Shown: positions 1 to 8,849, counted from the first letter of the stretch. The stretch is DNA of 64,000 bases from Streptomyces sp. ITFR-21 (GCF_031844685.1 NZ_CP134605.1:434001-498000), one strand, 5' to 3'. The notes: a model not told the origin generated them from the letters alone. Made by a program: numbers and translations.

Positions 1-1027
1 CTACTTCAGCGCCAAGGCGGCCGGCCTCGCGCCGCTGACCGCGCTCAAGTCCGGGACGGACGGCGGCAACGGCGTCTACCACTACGGCTCGTCGGGCGGC
101 TTCCCCGACTCGGCGTCCGACGGCAGCAACTACTGGGTGGACGCGGTCCTGGACACCTCCTCGGCGAGCAGCGCGCCGCCGGTGGTGACGGTCAAGGCGC
201 CGACGTCCGGGGCGGCCGACGTGCCGATCACCGCTCCGGTGACCGCCACGTTCAACGAGGGCATCGACGACACCACGCTGGTGATGTCGCTCAAGGACCC
301 GGACGGGAACAACGTGCCGGGGACCAGGTCCTTCGCCTCGGCGAGCAGCGTGACGTTCACGCCGTCCACCGAGCTGGCGCTGAACACCGTGTACACGGTC
401 TCGGTGCAGGTGGACGACCTGTGGGGCAACCACATGGCGTCCCCGACCACCTGGTCCTTCACCACCAGCACCACGCCCCCGGCGGTCACCTGCCCGTGCA
501 CCCTGTGGCCGGGCACCACCGTGCCGGCGACCACCGACATGACCGGTGACACCAACTCCGTGGAGCTGGGCGCCCGCTTCACGTCGGCGCTCAACGGCTA
601 CATCACCGGCGTCACCTTCTACAAGGGCGCGGGCAACACCGGTACCCACACCGGCAGCCTGTGGTCGGCCGACGGTACGCAGCTGGCGACCGGCACGTTC
701 TCCAACGAGACCGAGACGGGCTGGCAGCTGCTGTCCTTCACCGACCCAATCCCGGTCACCGCGGGCACCGCCTATGTGGTGTCGTACCACGCGCCGAACG
801 GCCACTACGCGGTCGACGGCGGGTACTTCGCCGGTGCGCACCAGTCGTATCCGCTGACCGCGACGGCCGACGTCGCCGGGACTCCCAACGGTCTGTACCG
901 CTACGGTTCGGATCCGGCGTTCCCGAACGGCAGTTACGGGTCGGCGAACTACTGGGTGGCGCCGATCTTCAGCACCACCCTGCCGCTCCCGCCGTCCGAC
1001 GGCACCACCTCGGAAACCACTCGATAG
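1..1027 (+). CDS. Secreted DUF4082 / Ig-like domain protein, 3' end only
   Basis: The reading frame is open from base 2, so the gene begins outside the window and only about 341 C-terminal residues are seen. Two copies of a DUF4082-type beta-sandwich are visible: the end of one (YHYGSSGGFP...NYWVD) and a complete one (from about base 500, with GYITGVTFYKG, TGSLWS, YVVSYHAPNG, YWVAPIF). Between them is a bacterial Ig-like Big_5 domain (TSGAADVPITAPVTATFNEGI to TTWSFTT). Such modules occur in large exported carbohydrate-associated proteins. It lies just upstream of a glycosyltransferase at the edge of the polysaccharide locus, so a surface or matrix role is plausible but inferred. The catalytic or N-terminal part is not visible. 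Confidence 0.8.
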   Translation, partial: YFSAKAAGLAPLTALKSGTDGGNGVYHYGSSGGFPDSASDGSNYWVDAVLDTSSASSAPPVVTVKAPTSGAADVPITAPVTATFNEGIDDTTLVMSLKDPDGNNVPGTRSFASASSVTFTPSTELALNTVYTVSVQVDDLWGNHMASPTTWSFTTSTTPPAVTCPCTLWPGTTVPATTDMTGDTNSVELGARFTSALNGYITGVTFYKGAGNTGTHTGSLWSADGTQLATGTFSNETETGWQLLSFTDPIPVTAGTAYVVSYHAPNGHYAVDGGYFAGAHQSYPLTATADVAGTPNGLYRYGSDPAFPNGSYGSANYWVAPIFSTTLPLPPSDGTTSETTR

Positions 1028-1082
1028 CCCTGCCGGAACCCCGGCAGGACCCATGCAGGAACGGAAGGTCGGCAGTACGTCG

Positions 1083-2129
1083 ATGAGCAGTGTCAGCGTG
1101 GTGATCCCCTGCTACAAGTACGGCCACTTCCTGGCCGACTGCGTGAGCAGCGTCCTGGAGGAGCAGGAGGGCCTGGACGTCCGGGTGCTGATCATCGACG
1201 ACGCGTCACCCGACGACTCGGCGGAGGCCGCGCGCAGGCTCGCGGCCTCCGACCCGAGGATCGAGGTGCGGGTGCACGAGAGGAACAAGGGGCACATCGC
1301 CACGTACAACGAGGGCCTGCTGGAGTGGGCCGACGGCGACTACGTGGCGCTGCTGTCCGCCGACGACCGGCTGGTGCCGGGCGCGCTGGTGCGGGCCGCG
1401 GCCCTGCTGGACGCCAACCCGCAGGCGGGGTTCGCCTACGGCAGGCCACTGCGCTTCCAGCACGGCGGCCCGCTGCCGAAGGCCCGTACCAAGGGCACGG
1501 GCCAGGTCGTCTACCCCGGGCAGTGGTGGCTGGAGCGGAGGTTCGGCGAGGGCACCGGCTGCATCACCTCGCCGGAGGTCGTGGTCCGCACCAGCCTCCA
1601 GCGCGCGGTGGGGGGCTACGACCCCGAGCTGCCGCACGCCGGCGACATCGAGATGTGGATGCGGCTGGCGGCACACGCGGACGTCGGTTACGTCCGCGGC
1701 GCCGACCAGGCGTACTACCGGGTGCACGGCGACAACATGTCCACCACCGAGTTCGGCGGCCAGCTGGACGACCTGCGGCAGCGCCGGATCGCCTTCGAGT
1801 CGGTGCTGGCCAAGTGCGCCGACCGGCTGCCGCAGGCCGAGCGGCTGTCGCTGACCGTGCACACCCGGCTGGCCCGGTTCGCGCTGCGGCGGGCCTACCG
1901 GGCCTACGACCGGGGCCGCACCGCTGAGGTGCCGGTCGAGGAGCTGGTGGAGTTCGCCCGGGACTGCCTGCCGGGCTTCGAGGCGCTGCCGGAGTACCGG
2001 GCGCTGCGGCTGCGGCGGAGGATCGGGGCGGGCACGATGCCGTACCTCCAGCCGCTGGTGCTGTCCGCGGTCGCCGAGCGCGGCCGGGAGTGGCTGTGGT
2101 GGCAGTCGTGGAAGCGCCGGGGCCTGTGA
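1083..2129 (+). CDS. Family 2 glycosyltransferase (GT-A fold)
   Basis: A 348-residue protein with the GT2 N-terminus SVVIPCYKYG, the nucleotide-binding IDDAS (about 37-42) and the metal-binding SADD (92-95) motifs. A histidine- and arginine-rich C-terminal helical part follows. It should transfer a sugar from a nucleotide donor to a lipid-linked glycan on the cytoplasmic side of the membrane; the sugar cannot be told from sequence. I start at the ATG that gives MSSVSVVIP, the usual family start; an in-frame ATG at 1053 is possible. A strong hairpin follows the stop. Its place beside wzz/wzy-type genes supports a role in surface polysaccharide assembly. Confidence 0.88.
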   Translation: MSSVSVVIPCYKYGHFLADCVSSVLEEQEGLDVRVLIIDDASPDDSAEAARRLAASDPRIEVRVHERNKGHIATYNEGLLEWADGDYVALLSADDRLVPGALVRAAALLDANPQAGFAYGRPLRFQHGGPLPKARTKGTGQVVYPGQWWLERRFGEGTGCITSPEVVVRTSLQRAVGGYDPELPHAGDIEMWMRLAAHADVGYVRGADQAYYRVHGDNMSTTEFGGQLDDLRQRRIAFESVLAKCADRLPQAERLSLTVHTRLARFALRRAYRAYDRGRTAEVPVEELVEFARDCLPGFEALPEYRALRLRRRIGAGTMPYLQPLVLSAVAERGREWLWWQSWKRRGL

Positions 2130-2144
2130 TGGGGCGGAACCCAC

Positions 2145-2195
2145 GGGGCGGCGCCGCGCCGGGCGGTACGACACCGGCCGGCGCGGCGCCGCCCC
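2145..2195. terminator. Bidirectional hairpin terminator
   Basis: A perfect 18-bp inverted repeat (2145-2162 with 2178-2195, 15-nt loop) lies between two convergent genes, the glycosyltransferase ending at 2129 and the Wzz-like gene ending at 2201. It has no U-run, as is common for Streptomyces terminators. Confidence 0.7.
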
Positions 2196-2200
2196 GCCGC

Positions 2201-2863
2201 TCAGCCTGCGGCCGGGGCGGCGGACGCCGGGGGACGCGGCCGGGCGTACAGCGGGCTGCGGCGGCGGAACCAGCGGTCGGTCCACAGCGCGGCCAGCACC
2301 CCGCCGACCCCGCCGCCCAGCGCCACTCCGGCCAGCGCCCGGCTCCTGGTACCGGACTCCAGCACGGAGTTGGGCGGCACCAGCAGCTCCGCGGTCATCT
2401 GCGCGTCCGCCGGGACGTGCTGGGCGGTCTGCAGCGCGGCCAGATGGTGGCGGTACACCGAGATGACCGTGTAGGCCGCGGTGTCGGCCGTGGCGGCCTC
2501 CCGCTGCCGGGCCTGGACCTGGAGCGAGGGGATCAGGTATGCCGGGGTGACGCTGGTGCCGCTGTTGCGCGGGATCAGCGCGTACCGCTCGCGCACCCCG
2601 GCCGCCGCGAGTTCCGCGGTGCCGGCCGGCGAGCGGAGCTGCTCGATGACCGCGTACGAGACGGCGGCCACCGGCGGTTGCAGGTTCGCCAGCTGGTTCG
2701 GCTGATTGCCGGTGGCCGGCGGCTTGACCACGATCACCGCGGTGCTCAGGTACTCCTGCGGCGGCCGCAGCACGTGGTAGGCGCCCGCCACGGTCAGCAG
2801 CAGCGCGAAGACCAGGACGTACCAGCGCCGCAGCAGTGCGAGGACGACCTCACCAGGGGACAT
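2201..2863 (-). CDS. Wzz-like polysaccharide co-polymerase (no kinase domain)
   Basis: A 220-residue protein with two membrane segments, one right after the start (about 13-31, following LALLRRWYVLV) and one near residues 183-200, enclosing an extracytoplasmic domain. This is the layout of chain-length determinant (Wzz/PCP) proteins, which set polymer length. No Walker motifs or tyrosine tail of a BY-kinase are present. The ATG at 2863 is chosen because GGGAGGAGG stands 5-6 nt before it; the longer open frame upstream has no such site. It is divergent from the Wzz-Wzy fusion gene and resembles its N-terminus (RRWY, PP.EYLS.AVIVV). The assignment to PCP is by topology and motif, so moderate. 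Confidence 0.72.
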   Translation of the reverse strand: MSPGEVVLALLRRWYVLVFALLLTVAGAYHVLRPPQEYLSTAVIVVKPPATGNQPNQLANLQPPVAAVSYAVIEQLRSPAGTAELAAAGVRERYALIPRNSGTSVTPAYLIPSLQVQARQREAATADTAAYTVISVYRHHLAALQTAQHVPADAQMTAELLVPPNSVLESGTRSRALAGVALGGGVGGVLAALWTDRWFRRRSPLYARPRPPASAAPAAG

Positions 2864-2979
2864 CGGGCCTCCTCCCGTCGGGACCGATACTGTCAGGCCA
2901 CGGGACCCGCTGCCACCGGTTCGGGTGTCCCGCCCCGGAAACCGCCGGTTTGCGGGAGTGCTGGACGCGGGGAGGGCCT

Positions 2980-5064
2980 GTGACACTCGGCGAGCTGCTG
3001 GCGGTGCTGCGCCGCCGCTGGTACCTGATGGTGCCGATCACCATGATCGGGCTGCTGACCGGCGGCTACATGTACACCTCGGTACCGGTGACGTACGAGT
3101 CGCAGAGCTCGGTGTCGCTGCTGGACTCCACCGCGGTGGCCCGGCAGGCCCCGACCTTCGGCAACCCCATCGCCAACGCCGGGGGTTCGCTGGTCGTCAC
3201 CGCCGACGTGCTGATCAGGACGCTGGAGTCGACGGACGCGGCCAAGAGCCTGAGCGGCATGGGCGTCACCGACCGGTACACCGTCGGCTTCGCCGCGCAG
3301 GCGTCCGGGCCGCTGGTCGGGCTGAGCGTGAGCGGCACCGACCGGAACAAGGTGCTCAGGGAGACCAAGGCGCTCACCGACTTCGCCGGCGAGCAGCTAC
3401 AGGCGTTGCAGTCCGCCTCGCAGGTCGCCCCGCAGTACTACGTCAAGGCGGCGCCGATCGTGCTGCCGCAGACACCGGTCTCGCAGATGAAGGCCCGCTA
3501 CCAGCGGGTGGCCGCGGTGGTCATCGCGGCCACCGCGGCGGGTTTCTTCCTGTGCTTCGCCACCGAGAGCGTCGCGCTGGCCCGGCGGCGCCGCACGGGC
3601 GCCCCGGCCGTCCCGCCGGGGCGCGGGATGAAGGCGATGCTGCCGGGCCGCGGACTGCTGCGCCGGGAGCTGGACGCCACCGCGGTACTGACCGTCTACA
3701 TGGCGCTGGCCTTCTTCATCCCCTCCAACCTGGCGCTGCCCGCGCTGGGCGGCGTCGGCACCCCGGCCAACGTCTTCGCGCTGCTCGCGCTGCTGTGGTA
3801 CCTGGCGAGCTGGCTGTCCGGCCGGATCACCCCGGCGTACGGCACCAGGGGGCCGCGGCTGGCGATGTGCGTCCTGGCCGCCGCGGTGCTGATGGCGTAC
3901 GTCGCCGACGCCACCCGCAGCGCCTCCCACGAGGAGGTGCTGGCCGCCGACCGGGGGCTGATCGGGCTGCTGGTGTGGGTGGCGCTGGTGGTGCTGGTGT
4001 CGGCGGGCGTCCAGGACCGGGACCGGCTGGACACCCTGATGCGGCGGATGGTCGTGATGGGCACGGTGGTGGCCGCGATCGGCTACTACGACTTCTTCTT
4101 CGCCACCAACATCGCCGACTCCGTCCACATCCCGGGGCTCAACTCCAGCGTGGCGGGCGTCACCACACTGGACCGCGGTTCGTTCGTCCGGCCGCGGTCC
4201 ACCACCGCGCAGCCGCTGGAGTTCGGCGGGATGCTGGCCATCCTGCTGCCGTTCGCCGTGCAGCAGGCGTTCGACCCGGTACGCAAGGGGGCGAGCGCGC
4301 TGAGGCGCTGGGGTCCGGTGGCCCTGATGGGCGGCGCGCTGCCGCTGACCGTGTCGCGTACCTCCATCATCGGGGCGGCGATCGTGGTCCTGGTGCTGCT
4401 GCCCCGCTGGAAGCCGCAGCGGCGGTGGGCGGCGATCGGGCTGCTGACCGCGTCGGTGGCCGTCTTCAAGGTGCTGGTGCCGGGGCTGATCGGGACCATC
4501 ACCACGCTGTTCTCCAGCTTCCTGTCCAACTCCGACAGCAGCACCCAGGCGCGTACCGTGAAGTACTCGGCGATCGTGCCGTACCTCAAGGAGCGGCCGC
4601 TGTTCGGGCGGGGCTTCGGCACCTTCACCCCGGACCTGTACTTCTACACCGACAACCAGTACATGCTGTCGCTGGCCGAGATGGGCCTGCTGGGCCTGGT
4701 GGCGCTGTTCACGCTGTACTTCTGCGGCATCCACCACGGCGGCGTTATCCGGCGGATCGCCAGGACCGAGTCCGACCGGGAACTGGGGCAGGCGTTCTTC
4801 GCCTCGGCCCTGGTGGCCCTGGTGGCCAGCGCGACCTTCGACGCGCTGATGTTCCCGATGTTCGCCGGGATGTTCTTCCTCACCCTCGGCGCCGGCGGCG
4901 GCTACGCGGGCTTCCTGCGGCGCGACGCCGGGCCGGCGCCGGGCGCGGGGTCCGCCGCCGGCTCCGCTTCCGCACCCGCCGCCGCGCCCGCAGCGCCCGC
5001 CGCCTCCGGCCGACCCGCCGTGCCCGCCGCACGCGCGGCGCAACCCCAACTCGTGGAGTCCTGA
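2980..5064 (+). CDS. Fused Wzz-like co-polymerase and Wzy-like O-antigen polymerase/ligase
   Basis: A 694-residue membrane protein. Residues 1-200 form a Wzz-like unit: first membrane helix after LRRRWYLMVP (about 15-33), a periplasmic-type domain, the proline motif VLPQTPVSQMK (161-171), and a second helix (about 176-196). From about 235 to 640 there is a polytopic Wzy_C-type domain with roughly ten helices, conserved arginines (RPRSTTAQPLEFG at 404-416, SRTS at 459-462) and the family's GRGFGTFTPD...DNQYMLSLAEMGLLG block (543-572). The tail is Ala/Pro-rich. It would polymerise repeat units outside the membrane and set chain length in one polypeptide. The start is a GTG at 2980 with GGGGAGGG before it. 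The next gene overlaps its stop (TGATG). Confidence 0.85.
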   Translation: MTLGELLAVLRRRWYLMVPITMIGLLTGGYMYTSVPVTYESQSSVSLLDSTAVARQAPTFGNPIANAGGSLVVTADVLIRTLESTDAAKSLSGMGVTDRYTVGFAAQASGPLVGLSVSGTDRNKVLRETKALTDFAGEQLQALQSASQVAPQYYVKAAPIVLPQTPVSQMKARYQRVAAVVIAATAAGFFLCFATESVALARRRRTGAPAVPPGRGMKAMLPGRGLLRRELDATAVLTVYMALAFFIPSNLALPALGGVGTPANVFALLALLWYLASWLSGRITPAYGTRGPRLAMCVLAAAVLMAYVADATRSASHEEVLAADRGLIGLLVWVALVVLVSAGVQDRDRLDTLMRRMVVMGTVVAAIGYYDFFFATNIADSVHIPGLNSSVAGVTTLDRGSFVRPRSTTAQPLEFGGMLAILLPFAVQQAFDPVRKGASALRRWGPVALMGGALPLTVSRTSIIGAAIVVLVLLPRWKPQRRWAAIGLLTASVAVFKVLVPGLIGTITTLFSSFLSNSDSSTQARTVKYSAIVPYLKERPLFGRGFGTFTPDLYFYTDNQYMLSLAEMGLLGLVALFTLYFCGIHHGGVIRRIARTESDRELGQAFFASALVALVASATFDALMFPMFAGMFFLTLGAGGGYAGFLRRDAGPAPGAGSAAGSASAPAAAPAAPAASGRPAVPAARAAQPQLVES

Positions 5065-6044
5065 TGCCCGCCAAGACCGCAGCCGCCGGCCCCGTCGCCG
5101 TACTCGTCGTCACCTGGAACAGCGCCGCCGTGCTGCCGGAGTTCATCGCCTCGCTGCCGGCGGGCATGGACGGAGTGGACTGGCGGCTGGTCGTCGCCGA
5201 CAACGACTCCGCGGACGACACGGTGGCGGTGCTGCGCCGGCTCGCCCCGGACACCACGATCGTGCAGACCGGCCGCAACGCCGGCTACGCGGCCGGCATC
5301 AACGCGGCGCTGGACGCCACCGCCGGCTGGCCGGCCGGCATCCGGGCCGCGCTGGTCTGCAACCCGGACGTCCGGATGCGCCAGGGCTGCGCCAAGTCGC
5401 TGCTGGACGCGCTCGGCGAGGAACTGCCGGACGGCGACCGGGTCGGCATCAGCGTGCCGTTGCTGTACGAGGAGGACGGCACCACGGTGGTCCGTTCGCT
5501 GCGCCGGGCGCCGAGCGTGGTGCGGGCGTTCGGCGAGGCGGTGATCGGCAACCGGCGGGCCGGGCGCTTCCCGGCGCTCGGCGAACTGGTCACCGACCCG
5601 CGGGCGTACACCGCCGCGACCCGGGCCGACTGGGCGGCCGGCGCGCTGATGATGCTGTCCGGCGAGGTGCTGGACGCGTGCGGGCCGTGGGACGAGTCCT
5701 ACTTCCTGTACTCGGAGGAGACCGAGTACTGCCTGCGGGCCGGCGACCGCGGCTTCGCCACCCGGCTGGAGCCGGCCGCGGCCGCGGTGCACATAGGCGG
5801 CGACTCGCGGGTCTCGCCGTTCCTGTGGACGCTGCTGGTGCTGAACCGGGTGCGGCTGCACCGGCGCCGGCACGGGGTGCCGGCGGCGGTCGCGTTCTGG
5901 GCGGCGGTGCTGCTGCGGGAGACCTCGCGGGCGCTGATCGGCAAGGCGCCGAGCCGGGCGGCGGTGGGCGCGCTGCTCAGTCCCGCGAAGCTGCGGGAGC
6001 GGCCGGGCCCCGCTCCGGCCGCACCGCGATCAGCGACTTCGTGA
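5064..6044 (+). CDS. Family 2 glycosyltransferase (rhamnosyltransferase-like)
   Basis: A 326-residue GT2 protein: VLVVTWNS at the N-terminus, ADNDSAD nucleotide site, CNPDVRM metal site, then WAAGALMMLSGEV and the acidic EETEYCLR motif that is typical of WcaA/RfbN-like rhamnosyltransferases. Its ATG overlaps the stop of the Wzz-Wzy fusion gene by one base (TGATG), so the two are translationally coupled. With a complete rml set in the locus, dTDP-rhamnose is a reasonable donor, but that is inference. The last 68 nt overlap, in antisense, the end of the convergent methyltransferase gene. Confidence 0.87.
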   Translation: MPAKTAAAGPVAVLVVTWNSAAVLPEFIASLPAGMDGVDWRLVVADNDSADDTVAVLRRLAPDTTIVQTGRNAGYAAGINAALDATAGWPAGIRAALVCNPDVRMRQGCAKSLLDALGEELPDGDRVGISVPLLYEEDGTTVVRSLRRAPSVVRAFGEAVIGNRRAGRFPALGELVTDPRAYTAATRADWAAGALMMLSGEVLDACGPWDESYFLYSEETEYCLRAGDRGFATRLEPAAAAVHIGGDSRVSPFLWTLLVLNRVRLHRRRHGVPAAVAFWAAVLLRETSRALIGKAPSRAAVGALLSPAKLRERPGPAPAAPRSATS

Positions 6045-6675
6045 CGCCCAGCACCCGTTCGCTCAGCAGCGTCGAGCCGGGGAAGAGGTGCCGCATCTCG
6101 GCGCGCCCCAGCAGCTCGACGCCGATGACCGCGTCCATGGCCTCCTGCGGGCTGCCGACCTTGCTGTGGGTGAGCGGCCAGCGGCGCACCAGCCGGGCGC
6201 GGGCGGCCAGCGGCAGGAACTGGAAGCCGGGCGCCACGAAGTGCGGCTCGACCGGGAAGTAGCGGTAGGGCGTCTGCACCCAGTGCAGCGGGGCGAGCGC
6301 CTCCACGGCGGCGGCGAACCGGCGCCGGTCCCGGTAGCCGCCGACGTGCTCGATGGTGGCGTTGGAGAAGGCCAGGTCGTAGCGGCCGAGTCCGGCGGCG
6401 ACCGCGGGCTCGGTGACGTCGGCGGTCTGGGCGGTGATCCAGTCCGGCAGGCCGGCGGGCGGCGGCGCCAGGTTGACCACGTGGACGTGGCGGGGGCGCA
6501 CCGGAGCCCGCTGCCACATGTCGGGGGTGCCGCCGAGGTCCACCACGCTAAGGCCGGCGAGGTTGGGGAAGAAGCCGGCTAATCGCTCCCAGCGGGCGGT
6601 CCGCAGCCGCTCGCCGAGCGATCCCGGTCCCTCGACCAGCCGGTTGCGCAGCGCGCGGGCGTGCGGCACGGACAT
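5977..6675 (-). CDS. SAM-dependent methyltransferase (class I)
   Basis: A 232-residue protein with the Rossmann glycine motif VVDLGGTPD (about 44-52), an acidic residue after the second strand, and the FSNATIEHV block that follows motif III in class I methyltransferases of polysaccharide loci. Target unknown; O-methylation of a sugar or of a growing chain end is plausible from context. It is the last gene of the leftward operon, 110 nt after the glycosyltransferase, and converges on the gene ending at 6044 with a 68-nt overlap. Codon 32 (6580-6582) is a rare TTA, so translation may need the bldA tRNA. Confidence 0.8.
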   Translation of the reverse strand: MSVPHARALRNRLVEGPGSLGERLRTARWERLAGFFPNLAGLSVVDLGGTPDMWQRAPVRPRHVHVVNLAPPPAGLPDWITAQTADVTEPAVAAGLGRYDLAFSNATIEHVGGYRDRRRFAAAVEALAPLHWVQTPYRYFPVEPHFVAPGFQFLPLAARARLVRRWPLTHSKVGSPQEAMDAVIGVELLGRAEMRHLFPGSTLLSERVLGVTKSLIAVRPERGPAAPAASRD

Positions 6676-6785
6676 CCCCCCTGACGCGTCGGGCGCCCGC
6701 GGCGGCGACTGCGGGCTGTTATGCCAACGGTACGCAGCGCCAGGGGAGTTGTGCGTTCGTCAGCCGACACCGAAGATGCCCGTGG

Positions 6786-7721
6786 CTACCACTGGGTGTA
6801 GAAGCTGGCCGGGTTGACGAGGTAGCGGACGGTGGGGTGCGGGATGTGCCGTACCCGGTGCCGGCGGGCGTAGCGGTGGATCAGCTCCCAGTCCTCGCGG
6901 GGCATGACGTCCGGGGTGCGGCGCAGCCGGCTGAAGCGGAGGGTGCGGTCGCGGCGGGCGACGAAGGCGTTGGTGTCGAGGAAGGACGCGCGGGCGGCCC
7001 GGCGGCGGTCGTAGGGCACCGAGAGGATGTCGTGCTCGGTGCCGTCGGGCAGCACCCGGCGCAGCGCGGTGTAGACGCCGTCCGGGCCGCCGGGGGCCTG
7101 GAGCTCACCGAGGGCGCGGGCCAGGTGGTCGGGCTCCCAGAGGTTGTCGTCGTCGAGGAAGGCGAGGTAGGTGGAGTCGCTCAGCCGGATGCCGACGTTG
7201 CGGACGACGCCCGCGACCCCGGTGTTGGCGGCCAGCGACACCGCGAACAGCCGGCGGTCGGCGGGCAGTTCCGGCAGGCCGGCGCCGTCGTCGACCACCA
7301 CGACGACGTGGTCGGTGACGGTCTGGGCCAGCGCGGAGGCGACCGCGGCGCGCAGCGCCTCGGGGCGGCGGTGGGTGGCGATCACGGTGGCGACCAGGGC
7401 GGCCGGGGGGCGCGGGAGCGTGGCGGCCAGCCGGCGGACCTCGGTGTCCTCCCGGCGGCGCAGCCGCAGCGCGCCGGGGGCGAGCAGCACCTTGTTCCTG
7501 ACCTCGAAGAGCACCAGCCAGCCGAAGGCGCCCTTGAGCAGCGTCCAGGGCGCGCGGGCGGTACGGCGCAGGGCGGCCGCCGCTCCCCCGGTGCCGGTCC
7601 GGGTCGGCCCCGCCGGACCGGCGGGGCCCGTCCGCCCCCCCGCAGCCCCGGCGCCCGCCCCGGCCCGCGCCGCCGCGTCCCCGGCGCCGGTCCCGGCCCC
7701 CGCCGCCGGGCCGCCGCTCAC
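6786..7721 (-). CDS. Family 2 glycosyltransferase
   Basis: A 311-residue protein. After an Ala/Gly/Pro-rich lead of about 45 residues and a hydrophobic stretch (WLVLFEVRNKVLL) comes a GT2 domain: VIATHRRPEALR, VVVVDDGAG, the metal-binding FLDDDNLWEPDHL, and the MPREDWELIHR acidic motif. The donor sugar is unknown. The start is a GTG at 7721 that overlaps the stop of the upstream beta-helix gene (GTGA), so the two are coupled. The long open frame upstream of 7721 lies antiphase over the beta-helix gene and is not coding. The C-terminus ends in NPASFYTQW. Confidence 0.85.
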   Translation of the reverse strand: MSGGPAAGAGTGAGDAAARAGAGAGAAGGRTGPAGPAGPTRTGTGGAAAALRRTARAPWTLLKGAFGWLVLFEVRNKVLLAPGALRLRRREDTEVRRLAATLPRPPAALVATVIATHRRPEALRAAVASALAQTVTDHVVVVVDDGAGLPELPADRRLFAVSLAANTGVAGVVRNVGIRLSDSTYLAFLDDDNLWEPDHLARALGELQAPGGPDGVYTALRRVLPDGTEHDILSVPYDRRRAARASFLDTNAFVARRDRTLRFSRLRRTPDVMPREDWELIHRYARRHRVRHIPHPTVRYLVNPASFYTQW

Positions 7722-8842
7722 TGGTCCGCCTGCGGGGTGACCACGCTGCCGTCCGACATCTTGTTGTTGCTCCATTCGTTGCCCGCGCCGCCCGCGTCCC
7801 AGGCGGCGACCGCGCCGTACGCCCCGCTGTTCGGATGGAACCGGGTGGAGAAGACGTTGTTGGTGACCTTGATGCCGCTGGAGCCCTGGCCGCCGCCGTA
7901 GAGCGCGTAGGCGCCGCCGGCCAGCAGGTTGCCGTCCACGGTGACGTTCTTCACCGCGCCGGTGTCGGCGAACAGCCCGATGCTGCCGGACGCGCCCTGG
8001 TCGACCGGGGTGTTGTTGAGCAGGGTGTTGTGCCGGATGATCAGCTCGCCGCTGTTGCCGCCGTCGGAGATCACCGGGTCGGTGTGCTGCCATTCGCCGC
8101 CCTGGTTGCGGAACGGTGTGATGTCGTGGACGTAGTTGTCGTGCAGGTTGCCCTGGCCCATGGACAGCGAGTTGCCGAAGACCGAGATGTCGCACCAGCC
8201 GACCTCGATGGAGCTGTCGCCCATGTTGGACACGCCGTAGTCCACGCCGCCGTTGTCGGGGCCCTTGCCGGGCACGGCGGTGATGGTGGTGTGCAGGATC
8301 CGCAGGCCGCTGTAGCCGGACCGCAGGTTGACCCCCCACCAGTTGTCGGAGGTGATGCGGCTGTCGATGATGGTGACGTTGTCGGCGTAGATGTCCAGCG
8401 AGCCGGTGATGTCCCAGCGGCTGATGACCATGCCGTCGGTCCGTACCGACATCGCGCCGGTCCGGTGCGGCTTCATGGACAGCCGGGGACCGGTGGTGGC
8501 GGCGTCGGGGAAGCCGGCGGCGTCGGCGGTCGCGCCGCCGCCCTTGCCGCCGCCCGGCTTGGTACCGGGTGCGGTGGTGCGGCCGTCCGGTGCCTTGGTG
8601 GTGGGCCGGGCGCGGTGGATGCCGGGCGCGTTGGTGCCGTCGAGGGCCGGGGATTTGCCGTCGTCGGCGGGCGCGGTGGAGTTCGGCGGGTTGGCCTGGC
8701 CGGGGGCGCACGTCAGCGCGGTGACCGGGCAGCCGCCGCCGCTGCCGGGGCCGCCCTCGTGGGAGCGGGTCGCCAGCACCACGGAGAGCACCAGCGCTAA
8801 CACGGCGCCCGCCACGACGAAGGGCAGTCTTCTGTGAAGCAT
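7718..8842 (-). CDS. Secreted right-handed beta-helix protein (pectate-lyase-like fold)
   Basis: A 374-residue exported protein: N-terminal signal/anchor (LPFVVAGAVLALVLSVVLA, about 6-24), a low-complexity linker (about 30-115), then repeated short strands with Asn/Asp ladders (DNVTIIDSRITSD, LRILHTTITAV, LIIRHNTLLNN, NVTVDGNLLAG, KVTNNVFSTR), as in parallel beta-helix carbohydrate-active proteins. It may cut, epimerise or bind the polymer made by this operon; no catalytic residues can be named. It lies between the flippase gene (7-nt gap) and a glycosyltransferase gene (GTGA overlap). Codon 15 (8798-8800) is TTA, which suggests bldA-dependent translation. Confidence 0.82.
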   Translation of the reverse strand: MLHRRLPFVVAGAVLALVLSVVLATRSHEGGPGSGGGCPVTALTCAPGQANPPNSTAPADDGKSPALDGTNAPGIHRARPTTKAPDGRTTAPGTKPGGGKGGGATADAAGFPDAATTGPRLSMKPHRTGAMSVRTDGMVISRWDITGSLDIYADNVTIIDSRITSDNWWGVNLRSGYSGLRILHTTITAVPGKGPDNGGVDYGVSNMGDSSIEVGWCDISVFGNSLSMGQGNLHDNYVHDITPFRNQGGEWQHTDPVISDGGNSGELIIRHNTLLNNTPVDQGASGSIGLFADTGAVKNVTVDGNLLAGGAYALYGGGQGSSGIKVTNNVFSTRFHPNSGAYGAVAAWDAGGAGNEWSNNKMSDGSVVTPQADQ

Positions 8843-8849
8843 GAGGAGC

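Noticed and set aside
3397..5049. 550-residue leftward frame over the polymerase gene
   Set aside because: His/Gln/Arg-rich shadow with no motif; the opposite strand encodes the polymerase.
2925..5063. Long open frame (second frame) over the Wzz-Wzy fusion
   Set aside because: Only the part after 5064 is coding (glycosyltransferase). The earlier part is Arg/Gly/Ala low-complexity, typical of GC-rich shadows.
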